From Weissella coleopterorum (GTDB lineage: Bacteria > Bacillota > Bacilli > Lactobacillales > Lactobacillaceae): a stretch of DNA of 64,000 nt. Within the stretch, counting starts at the first letter, position 1, and every line of letters begins with the position of its first letter. Shown one piece after another: positions 20,651-30,098 of this stretch. The notes under the pieces were generated by a model. That model worked only from the letters and a program-made list of their open reading frames with translations, had not been told where the DNA came from and did no database searches. The stretch spans positions 1,302,001 to 1,366,000 of the forward strand of contig NZ_CP049888.1 of the NCBI RefSeq assembly GCF_011304355.1, in the 5' to 3' direction. The position numbers and the translations under genes were made by a program.

Positions 20651-22378
20651 TTATTTTAGTTTTAACGTTGCTTCCACAAGTGCCTTTACTTCATCGTTAC
20701 TATCCATGTTCAATGCTTTATCGGCCAAAATTGCCATTTCCTTTGAATCCAGTGACTTCAAAAGTGCTCGCGTCTGAAGGACTGAAGTCGATGACATTGA
20801 AAATTCATCTAAGCCCATCCCCAACAATAATGGTGCTGCAATTTGGTCTCCCGCCATTTCACCACACATTGCAACAAACTTATCATACTTATGAGCCGCA
20901 TCAATCACATTCTTAATTAAACGCAAAATAGATGGGTTGTAGGGTTGATACAAATATGAAACATGTTCATTCCCGCGATCCGCAGCCATAGTATAAGCGA
21001 TTAAATCATTAGTCCCGATTGAGAAGAAATCAACTTCTTGTGCAAAACGATCGGCTAACATGGCGGCAGCTGGAATTTCGATCATAATTCCTAGCTTAAT
21101 ATCATCCGCTACCGCGACTCCAGCTTGAATCATCTTTTGCTTTTCATCATTGAAAATATCGCGCGCTGCTCGGAATTCACCAAGGGTCGCAATCATAGGG
21201 AACATAATCCAAAGCTCGCCATAAACAGAAGCCCGTAACAATGCTCGCAACTGCGTCCGGAAAATATCTGTGCGATCTAATGAAATTCGGATTGCTCGAT
21301 AACCCATAAACGGATTTTCTTCCTTAGGGAGGGGAAGATAAGGAAGATACTTATCTCCACCAATATCCATGGTCCGAACTGTCACCGGCTTATCGCCCAT
21401 TCCTTCCAAAATCGTCTTATAAGCTTCAAACTGATCATCTTCGGTTGGTAGTTCAGCTGAATCCATGTACAAGAATTCTGTCCGATAGAGTCCCACACCT
21501 TCAGATCCACTTTCTAACACACCCGCTAAATCTTTTGGTGTTCCAATGTTTGAACCAACAACTAACTTTTTACCATCCGCAGAAACTGATGCTTCATTTT
21601 TCAACTTAGCCCATTCGGTTTTCTTTGCATTATAATCCGCCGCCGTCTTTTGTGCTTGTTGGATTTCATCCTGATCAGGATCTACCATTGCCGTTCCATC
21701 TAATCCGTTTAAGATCAACATATCTCCATCGTTAATCTTTTTAGTTGCAGATGCTGAACCGACAACCGCTGGAATTTCCAATGTTCGTGCCATAATGGCC
21801 GCATGCGCAGTCCGCCCGCCCAAATCAGTGATAAAACCTTTAACAAATTTCCGATCCAACTGTGCCGTATCAGATGGCGTCATATCCTTTGCAATGATTA
21901 CAACTTCTTCTTGAATCAATGCTGGGTTAGGTAATTGTTTTCCCAACAAATGCGCCAAAACACGCTTAGTCACATCCCGAATATCAGCAGCTCGTTCCGC
22001 CATATATGGATTGTCATCGGCCATTCCTTCAAACATGTCAATATACATGTCAGTCACACTCTTCAGTGCACTTTCTGCATTCACATGCTCGCTATCAATC
22101 ATATTATTGATCCCACTGATTAACTCTGGATCTTCCAACACCATAATATGCGCCGTAAAAACTTCAGCTTCTTCGGCCCCCATATTTTGTTTAGCTTTAT
22201 CTCTGATTTGTTCCAGATCTGTCTTTGATACAGAAAAAGCCGCTTCTAAGCGGCCCTTTTCTGCTTGCACGTCATCAATTGTAACTTGCTCAAAAGACAA
22301 ATCAGGTTCCACTAACTTATAGGCTTTTGCAATCGCCACTCCATTTGATGCGGCGATCCCCTTGATCACTTGTGCCAT
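20651..22378 (-). CDS. ptsI: PTS Enzyme I (phosphoenolpyruvate-protein phosphotransferase)
   Basis: Transfers phosphate from phosphoenolpyruvate to HPr. The start at 22378 ([11 protein letters not shown]) has GGGGGAG 7 bases upstream and gives 575 residues, the family norm. The phosphorylated His lies in [12 protein letters not shown]; the PEP-binding blocks [18 protein letters not shown] and [14 protein letters not shown] follow. It is 47 bases after ptsH and shares its promoter. Confidence 0.97.
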   Translation of the reverse strand: MAQVIKGIAASNGVAIAKAYKLVEPDLSFEQVTIDDVQAEKGRLEAAFSVSKTDLEQIRDKAKQNMGAEEAEVFTAHIMVLEDPELISGINNMIDSEHVNAESALKSVTDMYIDMFEGMADDNPYMAERAADIRDVTKRVLAHLLGKQLPNPALIQEEVVIIAKDMTPSDTAQLDRKFVKGFITDLGGRTAHAAIMARTLEIPAVVGSASATKKINDGDMLILNGLDGTAMVDPDQDEIQQAQKTAADYNAKKTEWAKLKNEASVSADGKKLVVGSNIGTPKDLAGVLESGSEGVGLYRTEFLYMDSAELPTEDDQFEAYKTILEGMGDKPVTVRTMDIGGDKYLPYLPLPKEENPFMGYRAIRISLDRTDIFRTQLRALLRASVYGELWIMFPMIATLGEFRAARDIFNDEKQKMIQAGVAVADDIKLGIMIEIPAAAMLADRFAQEVDFFSIGTNDLIAYTMAADRGNEHVSYLYQPYNPSILRLIKNVIDAAHKYDKFVAMCGEMAGDQIAAPLLLGMGLDEFSMSSTSVLQTRALLKSLDSKEMAILADKALNMDSNDEVKALVEATLKLK

Positions 22379-22425
22379 AATTCGGCTCCCCCTCATTGTG
22401 CAACATTTTAATTTTCCAATAATGC

Positions 22426-22689
22426 TTAAGCTAATCCTTCATCTGACATTGTTTGTCCGATGGCTTCAATTGCTTCCGCAGCATCATCACCTTCAGCAGA
22501 AATATTAACATCAGCATGTTGTCCAACTCCCAAAGACATAACACCCATGATTGACTTCAAGTTAACATCTTTACCGTCGTATGACAAAGTAATGTTTGAT
22601 GAGAACTTTGATGCTGTTTGAACCAACAAAGTGGCTGGACGAGCATGAATACCTGTTTCGGCTATAATGTGAAATTCGCGTGATTCCAT
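22426..22689 (-). CDS. ptsH: Phosphocarrier protein HPr
   Basis: An 87-residue PTS carrier. His15 (GIHARPAT) is the Enzyme I site and Ser46 ([10 protein letters not shown]) the HPr kinase site, so it can act both in transport and as CcpA cofactor. First gene of ptsHI with a strong promoter and a cre site overlapping it. Confidence 0.98.
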   Translation of the reverse strand: MESREFHIIAETGIHARPATLLVQTASKFSSNITLSYDGKDVNLKSIMGVMSLGVGQHADVNISAEGDDAAEAIEAIGQTMSDEGLA

Positions 22690-22760
22690 GATAAATGTAC
22701 TCCCTTATTTTTGTATTCATTGTTTAAGGTAACCAGGATCTAATCCTTCTTACCTTTCTT

Positions 22761-22789
22761 ATTATAACGATCTTTTGTATTTTTTGCAA
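22761..22789 (-). promoter_or_regulatory. Promoter of ptsHI
   Basis: On the minus strand TTGCAA, 17 bases, TATAAT, about 75 bases before the ptsH start. Confidence 0.7.
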
Positions 22790-22798
22790 ACGGTTACA
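22785..22798. promoter_or_regulatory. cre site overlapping the ptsH -35 box
   Basis: TGCAAACGGTTACA fits the CcpA operator pattern TGNAANCGNTNNCA at every fixed position and overlaps the -35 hexamer, which suggests CcpA control of ptsHI. Binding is inferred. Confidence 0.6.
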
Positions 22799-22889
22799 GA
22801 CCGCATATTAACAACACCTTTCAAAAAATGATAAATCAGCATTTAAAAGTCTTAATCGCCTTGTTAATTAGAACAACTTTGATGAATAA

Positions 22890-23084
22890 TTATTTGGTTA
22901 GCTCCTCTGAAATTTCAGCTCGACGATAAGTGATCAAACCATTTCGACCTGCAATTCCGCGAATAGCGTTTTGATATGGATAACTTCGCCAAATTTCATA
23001 AAAGACTTGAAATTGGTCGGATTCCAATTCAAATTCATCAATTTCACCCATTCGTAATTGTTCCAATAATTTATTATAATCCAT
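22890..23084 (-). CDS. Small acidic hypothetical protein
   Basis: 64 residues, acidic in the first half (MGEIDEFELESDQF) and basic later; no membrane segment, no family I recognise. Clear ribosome site (GAGGAA, 7-8 bases upstream). It follows trxB by 50 bases and may be its partner in the transcript. Confidence 0.6.
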   Translation of the reverse strand: MDYNKLLEQLRMGEIDEFELESDQFQVFYEIWRSYPYQNAIRGIAGRNGLITYRRAEISEELTK

Positions 23085-23134
23085 CTATGAATTCCTCGAT
23101 ATGTTTTTTTAATAAATCAATAGATTCATTGTGG

Positions 23135-24064
23135 CTAATCATTTAAGCTTTCAACATAAGAGTAAGCATTTTGACCAGCAATTGCTGCATCACCAACTGC
23201 CGTAGCAATTTGCCGTAATTCTTTGGCCCGGACATCACCTAACGCAAAAATCCCTGCTTGCTTGGTTTCCATTCGCTCGTTAGTTACAACCCAATTGGCG
23301 TCATCAGTAATATCTAAATTAGCAAAAGGTTCTGTTACTGGCAACAATCCCACATAAATAAAGACTCCTGCGGCATCAAAGATAGAACGTTCTTGACTTT
23401 GATTATTGATTAATTTTACCCCTGTGACCTTTTGATCATCACCGGCCACAGCTTCTACTTCTGTGTTCCACATAAAATCAATTTTTTTATTAGCAAAGGC
23501 ACGATCTTGTAATATTTTTTGGGCGCGTAACTCGCCTCGCCGATGAATCACAGTTACATGATCAACAATCCCAGCCAAATAATTAGCTTCTTCAATGGCA
23601 GAATCACCACCACCAACTACAACCACATTTTTTTCTTTAAAAAATGCTCCATCACAGACCGCACAATATGATATTCCACGCCCTGAATAGGTATCTTCAC
23701 CAGGTACTCCTAATTTTTTATACTGTGAGCCAGTTGCAATAATCACGGAATCAGTTGTGTATTCATCCATGTCGGTCATAATTTTAAAAGTTTTATCGGC
23801 TTGAGTTACAATCTGCTCAACGTTGCCGAATGTGTATTCAACGCCTAATTTTTCAGTAGCCGCATACATTTTTTCAGATAATTCTGGTCCTTGAATCGAG
23901 ACATAACCTGGATAATTTTCAATTTCAGCGGTGTTATTCATTTGACCACCGTAAATTCCTCGGTCTAACATTAACGTCTTTAAATTAGCACGAGCGGTAT
24001 ATATCGCCGCGGTCATTCCACCAGGTCCAGCACCAATAACTGTCACCGCAAAATGTTCACTCAT
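23135..24064 (-). CDS. trxB: Thioredoxin reductase
   Basis: FAD/NADPH flavoprotein of 309 residues reducing thioredoxin. FAD-binding GAGPGG at 11-16, redox pair Cys134-Ala-Val-Cys137, NADPH-binding GGGDSAIEEA and the C-terminal FALGDV block are present. It lies next to galU as in the lactobacillus order hprK-lgt-gpsA-galU-trxB, though lgt is missing here. Confidence 0.96.
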   Translation of the reverse strand: MSEHFAVTVIGAGPGGMTAAIYTARANLKTLMLDRGIYGGQMNNTAEIENYPGYVSIQGPELSEKMYAATEKLGVEYTFGNVEQIVTQADKTFKIMTDMDEYTTDSVIIATGSQYKKLGVPGEDTYSGRGISYCAVCDGAFFKEKNVVVVGGGDSAIEEANYLAGIVDHVTVIHRRGELRAQKILQDRAFANKKIDFMWNTEVEAVAGDDQKVTGVKLINNQSQERSIFDAAGVFIYVGLLPVTEPFANLDITDDANWVVTNERMETKQAGIFALGDVRAKELRQIATAVGDAAIAGQNAYSYVESLND

Positions 24065-24226
24065 TTCATTACCTCCTTTAAACTTTTTATCTAAAATTTA
24101 ACGCAGTTTTATCTAAAAATTATACCGCATTTAACTCATAATTTCATTCACCGATTATCAATGACAGAAATCATCAAATGGCGGCCAAACACCATCATCA
24201 TAACATTACATCAGAAACAAATAAAA

Positions 24227-24257
24227 AAAGGTGCGAATAAATTATCCCTCACCTTTT
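24227..24257 (-). terminator. Terminator of galU
   Basis: AAAGGTG / CACCTTT stem with seven T on the minus strand, directly after galU. Confidence 0.7.
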
Positions 24258-24271
24258 CTAATTTGTTTAAC

Positions 24272-25147
24272 TTAGTCCAAAGTTTTAGCCAAGTCCTTAA
24301 TATATTGCTTAAGGGCGGCACCAGTTTGTGGATGTTCTAACCCAAATTCAATATTAGTAGTTAAGAAACCAATCTTTGAGCCAATATCGTAACGATGCCC
24401 CTTAAATTCGTGCGCATAAACGTGCTGACGTTGGTTCAAGGTATCAATCGCATCGGTCAATTGAATTTCATTCCCTTTACCAGGCTTGGTATTCTCTAAT
24501 TCTTCAAAAATCTCAGGAGTTAATAAATAACGTCCAATAATCGCTAAATCAGAAGGAGCATCTTCTGGCTTTGGCTTCTCCACGAAAGTTGAAACCTTAT
24601 GTAACCCAGGAGTTACCTCAGTATCAGGGGCAATAACTCCATATTCAGAAACTTGATCATGCGGTACTTTCATCACAGCAAGTGTTGAATCTCCGGTTTG
24701 TTCGTAACGTTCGATTAATTGCTTAGTTAATGGCTTTTCATCAGTCATTAGGTCATCCCCAAGCATCACAACGAATGGTTCATCACCAATAAAGGCCTTT
24801 GCCGTTAACACAGCATCTCCCAACCCTCGGGGATGCGATTGTCGAATAAAGTAAAGGTTAATATCAGTTGTTTCTTGAACCAACTTCAAGAGCTCATCCT
24901 TACCCTTTTCCTTCAGATTATTTTCTAATTCAGGATTTGAATCAAAATGATCTTCAATTGAACGTTTTGACTTTCCATCAACAATCACAATATCTTCAAT
25001 TCCTGATGCCAAAGCTTCTTCAATGATAAATTGAATCGTAGGCTTATCGACAATTGGTAACATTTCTTTCGCTAGTGCCTTTGTAGCAGGCAAAAAACGT
25101 GTTCCTAATCCGGCGGCAGGTATCACTGCTTTACGTACTGGTTTCAT
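24272..25147 (-). CDS. galU: UTP-glucose-1-phosphate uridylyltransferase
   Basis: Makes UDP-glucose for wall polysaccharide and galactose metabolism. The 291-residue protein has the nucleotide-binding [18 protein letters not shown] near 14-31, MLGDDLM, and the sugar-binding [11 protein letters not shown]. Length typical. Starts 6 bases after gpsA, so they are cotranscribed. Confidence 0.96.
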   Translation of the reverse strand: MKPVRKAVIPAAGLGTRFLPATKALAKEMLPIVDKPTIQFIIEEALASGIEDIVIVDGKSKRSIEDHFDSNPELENNLKEKGKDELLKLVQETTDINLYFIRQSHPRGLGDAVLTAKAFIGDEPFVVMLGDDLMTDEKPLTKQLIERYEQTGDSTLAVMKVPHDQVSEYGVIAPDTEVTPGLHKVSTFVEKPKPEDAPSDLAIIGRYLLTPEIFEELENTKPGKGNEIQLTDAIDTLNQRQHVYAHEFKGHRYDIGSKIGFLTTNIEFGLEHPQTGAALKQYIKDLAKTLD

Positions 25148-25153
25148 TATAAT

Positions 25154-26173
25154 TTACTTCCCTTCATGATGTAATGGACGATCCATTAATTCTCTAATTG
25201 CAATTTTGGGGTCTCGACCTTCATAAATCACTTGATAGACCGCATTTGAAATTGGCATTTCAACTTGTTTAGCCTGTGCTAAATCATGCACCACTTTCGT
25301 AGTGGAAATGCCTTCAATAACCATCCCCATATGTTCGATAACTTCTTCTTTACTTAATCCTGCACCTAACTGCATTCCAGCTCGGAAATTACGAGAATGC
25401 GTCGATGTTGCCGTCGCAAATAAATCGCCCACTCCAGCTAGCCCCATGAAAGTCATTGGATTAGCACCATAAGCTTTTCCTAATTGTGCCATTTCATTTA
25501 GGCCACGGGTAAACAGTGCAGCTTTTGCATTTGCATCATATTCCAAACTTTGTAACGCACCTGCTGCAATGGCAATGACATTTTTCAACGCCCCACCTAA
25601 TTCAGCACCTACAATATCATCGTTGGTATAAACTCGAAATGTGGAATTACTCATCACGCGTTGAATACGTTCCGCAACAACTAAATCTTCGCTCACTGCG
25701 GTGACAGTGGTGGGATCATGTTTGATAACGCCCTCCGCATGCGATGGCCCAGCAATGACCGCAATCCCAGCTAAAGAGCTAGCATCGATCTCTTCAGCGA
25801 TCATTTGACTGGCAAACTTATATGTTGAGGGTTCTAGCCCTTTCGTCGCTGCTACCACAATCGATTTTTGTTGAAGTTGAGTTAGCGCCTGATTTAGTAA
25901 ATTCGCCACTTCACGCGTTGCTTTAGTTGGAACCACGCTCAAAATGATTTCAGCTCCCTCAATTGCGGTTACTAAATCGGTCGTTGCTTGAATACTGGCT
26001 TGTAGAACTCGATCACCCAAATACTCTTTATTGGTATGTTGTGTATTAATCTCGTCAACCGTGGCCACTCGATGACCCCAAATTTTGACTGCATGTCCAT
26101 TTTCTGCCGCAACATTAGCTAAGGCAGTTCCCCATGAACCAGCCCCTAATACGGCCACTTTTGTTTGATCCAT
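25154..26173 (-). CDS. gpsA: Glycerol-3-phosphate dehydrogenase [NAD(P)+]
   Basis: Reduces dihydroxyacetone phosphate to sn-glycerol 3-phosphate for phospholipids. The start at 26173 (MDQTKVAVLGAGSWGTALA) has GGGGAG 7 bases upstream, giving 339 residues. NAD-binding GAGSWG, catalytic Lys in GGALKNVIAIAAG and the GLAGVGDLFATATS block are conserved. A cre-like site lies upstream. Confidence 0.95.
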   Translation of the reverse strand: MDQTKVAVLGAGSWGTALANVAAENGHAVKIWGHRVATVDEINTQHTNKEYLGDRVLQASIQATTDLVTAIEGAEIILSVVPTKATREVANLLNQALTQLQQKSIVVAATKGLEPSTYKFASQMIAEEIDASSLAGIAVIAGPSHAEGVIKHDPTTVTAVSEDLVVAERIQRVMSNSTFRVYTNDDIVGAELGGALKNVIAIAAGALQSLEYDANAKAALFTRGLNEMAQLGKAYGANPMTFMGLAGVGDLFATATSTHSRNFRAGMQLGAGLSKEEVIEHMGMVIEGISTTKVVHDLAQAKQVEMPISNAVYQVIYEGRDPKIAIRELMDRPLHHEGK

Positions 26174-26247
26174 GTCATTTCTCCCCAATGGTTATAATTA
26201 AATCACTATTATAGATTATCATATTTTGATGTGATTTAAAATCACTA

Positions 26248-26261
26248 TTTAAGCGTTTTCA
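26248..26261 (+). promoter_or_regulatory. cre-like site between hprK and gpsA
   Basis: TTTAAGCGTTTTCA differs from the CcpA consensus at one fixed position. It lies upstream of a possible gpsA promoter (TATAAT near 26210). Confidence 0.35.
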
Positions 26262-26273
26262 AAGTTGTTTTTA

Positions 26274-27205
26274 CTAATCTTGCGAGTTTGCTTCAATTAA
26301 TTTATTCAAATTTTGATTAAATGTTTCCGTCGCATCAAAGCCCATTTTCTTAGCTCGGAAGTTTTTAGCTGCTGTTTCAATCAAGACAGCCAAATTCCGA
26401 CCGGTTTGAACGGGGAGAACCATCCGAGGCAAACTCACCCCCTGAATTGTAATATGATCTTCGCCATTGCCCAAACGATCAAACTTGGTATCTTTATCCC
26501 ACTTAGCTAAGTGGAGATTAAACGAGATATTGGAATGATCTCTGACCGCTCCCGCACCAAACAAATTCAACACATCAATAATTCCTACGCCACGTAATTC
26601 CATTAAGTTCTTCAAAATTGCTGGTGCTTCACCGACCAGATGTTTTTCGTCTCGTTGGTAAATATCAACTCGGTCATCTGCAATCAGTCGATGCCCTCGC
26701 TGCACTAATTCTAACGCAGTTTCGGATTTTCCAACTCCTGAATCACCTGTGATTAAAATTCCCAGACCATAGATATCTACTAAGACTCCATGCATCGATT
26801 GCCGTTCTGCTAATTCTCCTGAAAGATAGTACGTCATATTGGCTAAAATTTGAGAAGACGTTAGTTCCGTTGCCAATACTGGAATTTTAGAATCATTTGC
26901 CACTTTTAAAAATTCAACCGGCAATTTTCGTCCTGTTGAAATAACAAACACTGGCGTTTCTATTCCCATCATTTTACGGGCAATCATTAACAATTCATCA
27001 TGATTCATCCGCTCCGCAAAGGAAGTTTCGGTTATCCCCATCAGTTGAACCCGTTCAGGGCATAATAATCAAAATATCCGGTCATCTCCAAACCAGGGCG
27101 TGAAATATCAGCGGTCACAATTGTTCGATCTAACCACTCTTCCCCCTGGACAACTTTTAAACGAGTATTTGCTAATAAATCTTTAACTTGAATTGTTTTT
27201 GCCAT
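26274..27205 (-). pseudogene. hprK: hprK, HPr kinase/phosphorylase, one-base deletion
   Basis: HprK phosphorylates Ser46 of HPr and so controls CcpA. A first frame starts [15 protein letters not shown] at 27205 (AGGAG 5 bases upstream) and runs to GYFDYYA; it then leaves frame at a run of three C on the minus strand (27058-27060) and stops. The second frame carries the rest from [14 protein letters not shown], with Walker A GDSGVGKSE and the C-terminal MRGVGIIDV-type region (here ELRGVGIIDV). Four C would give a single protein of about 310 residues, the family norm. The kinase domain is intact in the second frame. Confidence 0.9.
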
Positions 27206-27219
27206 GAGAGCTCCTAAAT

Positions 27220-27579
27220 TTAACGACTAAAAAAATCAGATAAAATCGCATTAACTAACGACATAATCAAAGAAATCAAAATGGCCCAGCCAAAACTCGT
27301 AAATTGAAAACCAGGTCCGACAAACCAGCTAGTCATCCACAAAACCGCAGCATTAACCACAAATGAGAAGAGACCAAACGTGAAAAATGTTAGTGGTAGA
27401 CTCAAAATCTGTAAAACTGGTCGCACAAAAACATTCAAAACTCCTAGAATTGCGGCCGCCATAAAAGCATTCCATAAGTTTTGCACATAAAGTCCTTGTT
27501 GAAATAATCCAGCTAAGGCCAATAATGTAATCATATTAATGATTAATCGCTGTAAAAATGAAAAACGCTTTAGTTGCAT
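27220..27579 (-). CDS. yvlD: YvlD-like membrane protein (phage holin superfamily IV)
   Basis: 119 residues, start at 27579 ([10 protein letters not shown]) set by AAGGGGA 7 bases upstream. Four hydrophobic segments fit the four-helix family named after a mycobacteriophage holin; the chromosomal YvlD proteins are not phage genes. Function is unknown. It precedes hprK by 14 bases, as in Bacillus. Confidence 0.85.
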   Translation of the reverse strand: MQLKRFSFLQRLIINMITLLALAGLFQQGLYVQNLWNAFMAAAILGVLNVFVRPVLQILSLPLTFFTFGLFSFVVNAAVLWMTSWFVGPGFQFTSFGWAILISLIMSLVNAILSDFFSR

Positions 27580-27702
27580 GCATAAATCCCCTTTTTCTTC
27601 TTTATTGTCTATCATTATACCAAAAGAATGTCCCTATGCCATAAAGCATATTTTTTTATAGGTACCAATCCTATCTTGAGATGACTTATTCAGAAAATAG
27701 AC

Positions 27703-27745
27703 AAAACAAAAACCCCGTAACTAAAAGTTACGAGGTTTTTGTTTT
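27703..27745 (-). terminator. Very strong terminator of the candidate RNA
   Basis: AAAACAAAAACCCCGTAACT / AGTTACGAGGTTTTTGTTTT: about 20 base pairs with a three-base loop. It is symmetrical and could act on both strands. Confidence 0.85.
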
Positions 27746-27943
27746 GGCGTTGTTAATGTAAGACCTGCATTAACTCAGGAGTTAGTTTTACCTAACTGTC
27801 GACGTACACCAACTTATTGCTAAGTTGTAGTCATGTGCAGCAAGTTTAGTTCCACAACCGCCCTTGCACCAACCACCATACGGGTGTATATGTTGGCCGT
27901 CTATAAAAGATTATCGTAATAATCTTTCTCGACTCATCGCATA
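27703..27943 (-). ncRNA. Candidate structured non-coding RNA or leader RNA
   Basis: About 240 bases without a convincing ORF, read on the minus strand from a consensus promoter and ending in a very strong terminator. By eye it contains at least five local hairpins: AAAGATTAT/ATAATCTTT, CCAAC/GTTGG, CAACTTA/TAAGTTG, AGTTAG/CTAACT and GTTAATG/CATTAAC. It matches none of the 6S, SRP, RNase P, tmRNA, T-box or common riboswitch cores I know. It could be a stand-alone RNA or an attenuating leader for yvlD-hprK. Confidence 0.55.
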
Positions 27944-27949
27944 AATTTA

Positions 27950-27978
27950 ATTATAGCAAATTAGTGTTTACTTTGCAA
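27950..27978 (-). promoter_or_regulatory. Promoter of the candidate RNA
   Basis: On the minus strand TTGCAA, 17 bases, TATAAT. It straddles the stop codon of the MFS gene, so the RNA has its own start. Confidence 0.7.
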
Positions 27979-29391
27979 TCTCAAAATTAAACGGTAGCCT
28001 GTTAGGCACCAAGCAATTAGGACTAAGAACATTCCAAAGAACATCGCAAAATGCAATCCATTTATAAATACCGTTGGATGCCCGATTGGATATGTCGTAA
28101 TCTGGTGTCCCATTTGTTTGGACATGGAAATATATAACATTGTTGTTACCAACGTGGTTCCCGTAATCATTCCAACATTTCGAGCTAAAGCATTAATGGC
28201 GCCGGCAACTCCTAATTGTGATTTTGGGGCATTTGACATCGTAATCGCATTATTGGGCGAATTAAAGAAAGCCGTTGAGAAGCCAGTCCAAGCACTCAAC
28301 ATCACAACCATGTAAAGCGGACTATGACCGGTCATTAAGATCCATCCTGACATTCCCAATGTAATACCAGTTAATGCAAAGAAAGTTACATATTCACGGT
28401 CAAATCGATCGGCAACCACTCCCGCAATTGGAGTTCCAATCAGCATAGCAAGCGGATATGACATCATGTACATTCCCGCTTGACCCGGCTGGATTTGACG
28501 CAGGTTTTCCAAATAAAATGGTAATAATACGTTGATAAAGAAACCTGATGCAAAGACTAGAAATGATGTAATTACAGATAATGTAAACATTTTTTCTTTA
28601 AAAATAGACAAATCGATCAGCGGTCTAATTGTATGTTGCTCCCACTTAATAAATCCAATTAATAACAGAATACTTAAGATATATGTGGTGATTGGTAAGA
28701 GTGCCCCAAAGCCTTGTTCTTGGGCGATATTAATTCCCCCAAAGAAGACCGCAATCATCGAGAAGAAAATAACCGTACCGATCCAGTCAATGACGAGTGG
28801 AGCCGTACGCCGTTGATTTTTTGGAAAGATAAACTCACCCAAGATAATTGTCAAAATTCCTAGTGGTACATTAATCCAAAAAATAAACGGCCACTTCAAT
28901 AGTGATAGAATCAATCCACCAACGGCTGGACCAGCGATTGAACCCAAAGAAACAAACATCGCGATTGTCGCCATTGCTCTCGCCCGCATGTTCGCCGGCG
29001 CGACCGTAGTTGAGATTCCAAAGGAATTACTCATCGTCATCGCTGCTCCAATTGCCTGAACAACCCGGGCGAATAATAAGAATCCTAACCCGAGACTAAT
29101 TCCTGCCAAGAGGGATCCAAAGGTGAAAACATAGGTCCCCCATTTAAATACCCTAATTTTACCAAGTTGATCCCCTAGATTCCCAAATAACGTCAACAAA
29201 CCTGAAATGGTAATTAAATAAATTGATACCGACCAAGTAGCTTGGTTCATCGGAATCGATAAATCATGCGCCATGACTGGTAATGCAATATTAACAATTG
29301 ATGCATCTAATGTTGACATAAAGGTAAACATACCCAAAGCCACTAAAATTAAATTAACTCTTCGTGGTGATAATTGTGCATTTGTGCTCAT
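27961..29391 (-). CDS. MFS drug/proton antiporter, DHA2 (EmrB/QacA) type
   Basis: A 476-residue inner-membrane protein with about 14 predicted segments. Near the N-terminus LDASIVNIALP is the DHA2 motif D1, LGDQLGKIRVF fits motif A and GPAVGGLI motif C. The family exports hydrophobic drugs or dyes with proton influx; substrate unknown. It stands alone, divergent from the universal stress gene. Confidence 0.88.
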   Translation of the reverse strand: MSTNAQLSPRRVNLILVALGMFTFMSTLDASIVNIALPVMAHDLSIPMNQATWSVSIYLITISGLLTLFGNLGDQLGKIRVFKWGTYVFTFGSLLAGISLGLGFLLFARVVQAIGAAMTMSNSFGISTTVAPANMRARAMATIAMFVSLGSIAGPAVGGLILSLLKWPFIFWINVPLGILTIILGEFIFPKNQRRTAPLVIDWIGTVIFFSMIAVFFGGINIAQEQGFGALLPITTYILSILLLIGFIKWEQHTIRPLIDLSIFKEKMFTLSVITSFLVFASGFFINVLLPFYLENLRQIQPGQAGMYMMSYPLAMLIGTPIAGVVADRFDREYVTFFALTGITLGMSGWILMTGHSPLYMVVMLSAWTGFSTAFFNSPNNAITMSNAPKSQLGVAGAINALARNVGMITGTTLVTTMLYISMSKQMGHQITTYPIGHPTVFINGLHFAMFFGMFLVLIAWCLTGYRLILRLQSKH

Positions 29392-29494
29392 ATTTAAAGT
29401 ACTTCCTTTTTAATCTTTTAATATAAATGAATAATTGCCTCACTTAGTTTAACACCATCCTCTGGGTTAAGAAATCAATTTTTCGCTGTAAACC

Positions 29495-29523
29495 CTTACA
29501 TATTAGCTGATTTAGGTTATAAT
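29495..29523 (+). promoter_or_regulatory. Promoter of the universal stress gene
   Basis: CTTACA, 17 bases, TATAAT, about 30 bases before the start codon. Confidence 0.6.
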
Positions 29524-29555
29524 ATAGATATGATATGAATAGAGAGGGATATATT

Positions 29556-30005
29556 ATGAAAAATGGAACTTACGAAAAGATTTTGGCCCCATTAGATGGT
29601 TCAGAGATTTCAAACTCAGTGGCCTTGAAGGCAGCAGCAGTTGCAAATCGAGACCATGCTCATCTTGATTTACTTTATGTAATTGATACCAATTCATTAT
29701 CTGGTGTTGCGGGCATGTCCGTCACTGGTGATGTTGTATATCACCTTGTCCAAGATTCACAAGAAAAACTCGAAACTTATCGTAATTTAATTCTCGAAAA
29801 ATTTCCCGACATTGATATTTCATTGCACATGCGTTTTGGATCACCTAAGAAAGTTATTGCGACTGAATTTCCAAATGACCACGCCAATGATTTAACTATC
29901 ATCGGAAAATCAGGATTAAGTCGCATCGAACGGCTAATTGTCGGCTCAGTTGCTTCCTTTGTCGTTCAAAATGCTAAAACGGATGTGATGATTGTCCAGG
30001 GCTAA
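29556..30005 (+). CDS. Universal stress protein, UspA family
   Basis: 149 residues starting MKNGTYEKILAPLDGSE; start set by AGAGGG 7 bases upstream. The C-terminal GKSGLSRIERLIVGSVA matches the ATP-binding G-x2-G-x9-G-S pattern, so this is the nucleotide-binding class. Role is stress-related and not further defined. Single gene with its own promoter and terminator. Confidence 0.92.
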   Translation: MKNGTYEKILAPLDGSEISNSVALKAAAVANRDHAHLDLLYVIDTNSLSGVAGMSVTGDVVYHLVQDSQEKLETYRNLILEKFPDIDISLHMRFGSPKKVIATEFPNDHANDLTIIGKSGLSRIERLIVGSVASFVVQNAKTDVMIVQG

Positions 30006-30014
30006 AAACAATAG

Positions 30015-30046
30015 AAAAAGCCGGAAAGTTAAATTTCCGGCTTTTT
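30015..30046. terminator. Shared terminator of usp and the cyclophilin gene
   Basis: AAAAAGCCGGAAA / TTTCCGGCTTTTT, perfect 13-base arms with a six-base loop, usable on both strands. Confidence 0.9.
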
Positions 30047-30050
30047 GTTT

Positions 30051-30098
30051 ACTTATTTACTGGCTGTTTGTATTACTTATTTACTGGCTGTTTGTATT
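30051..30098. repeat. Tandem 24-bp duplication at the cyclophilin stop codon
   Basis: Two exact adjacent copies (30051-30074, 30075-30098) of a 24-bp unit that encodes VIQTASK plus stop on the minus strand. The second copy past the stop is not translated. Confidence 0.9.
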
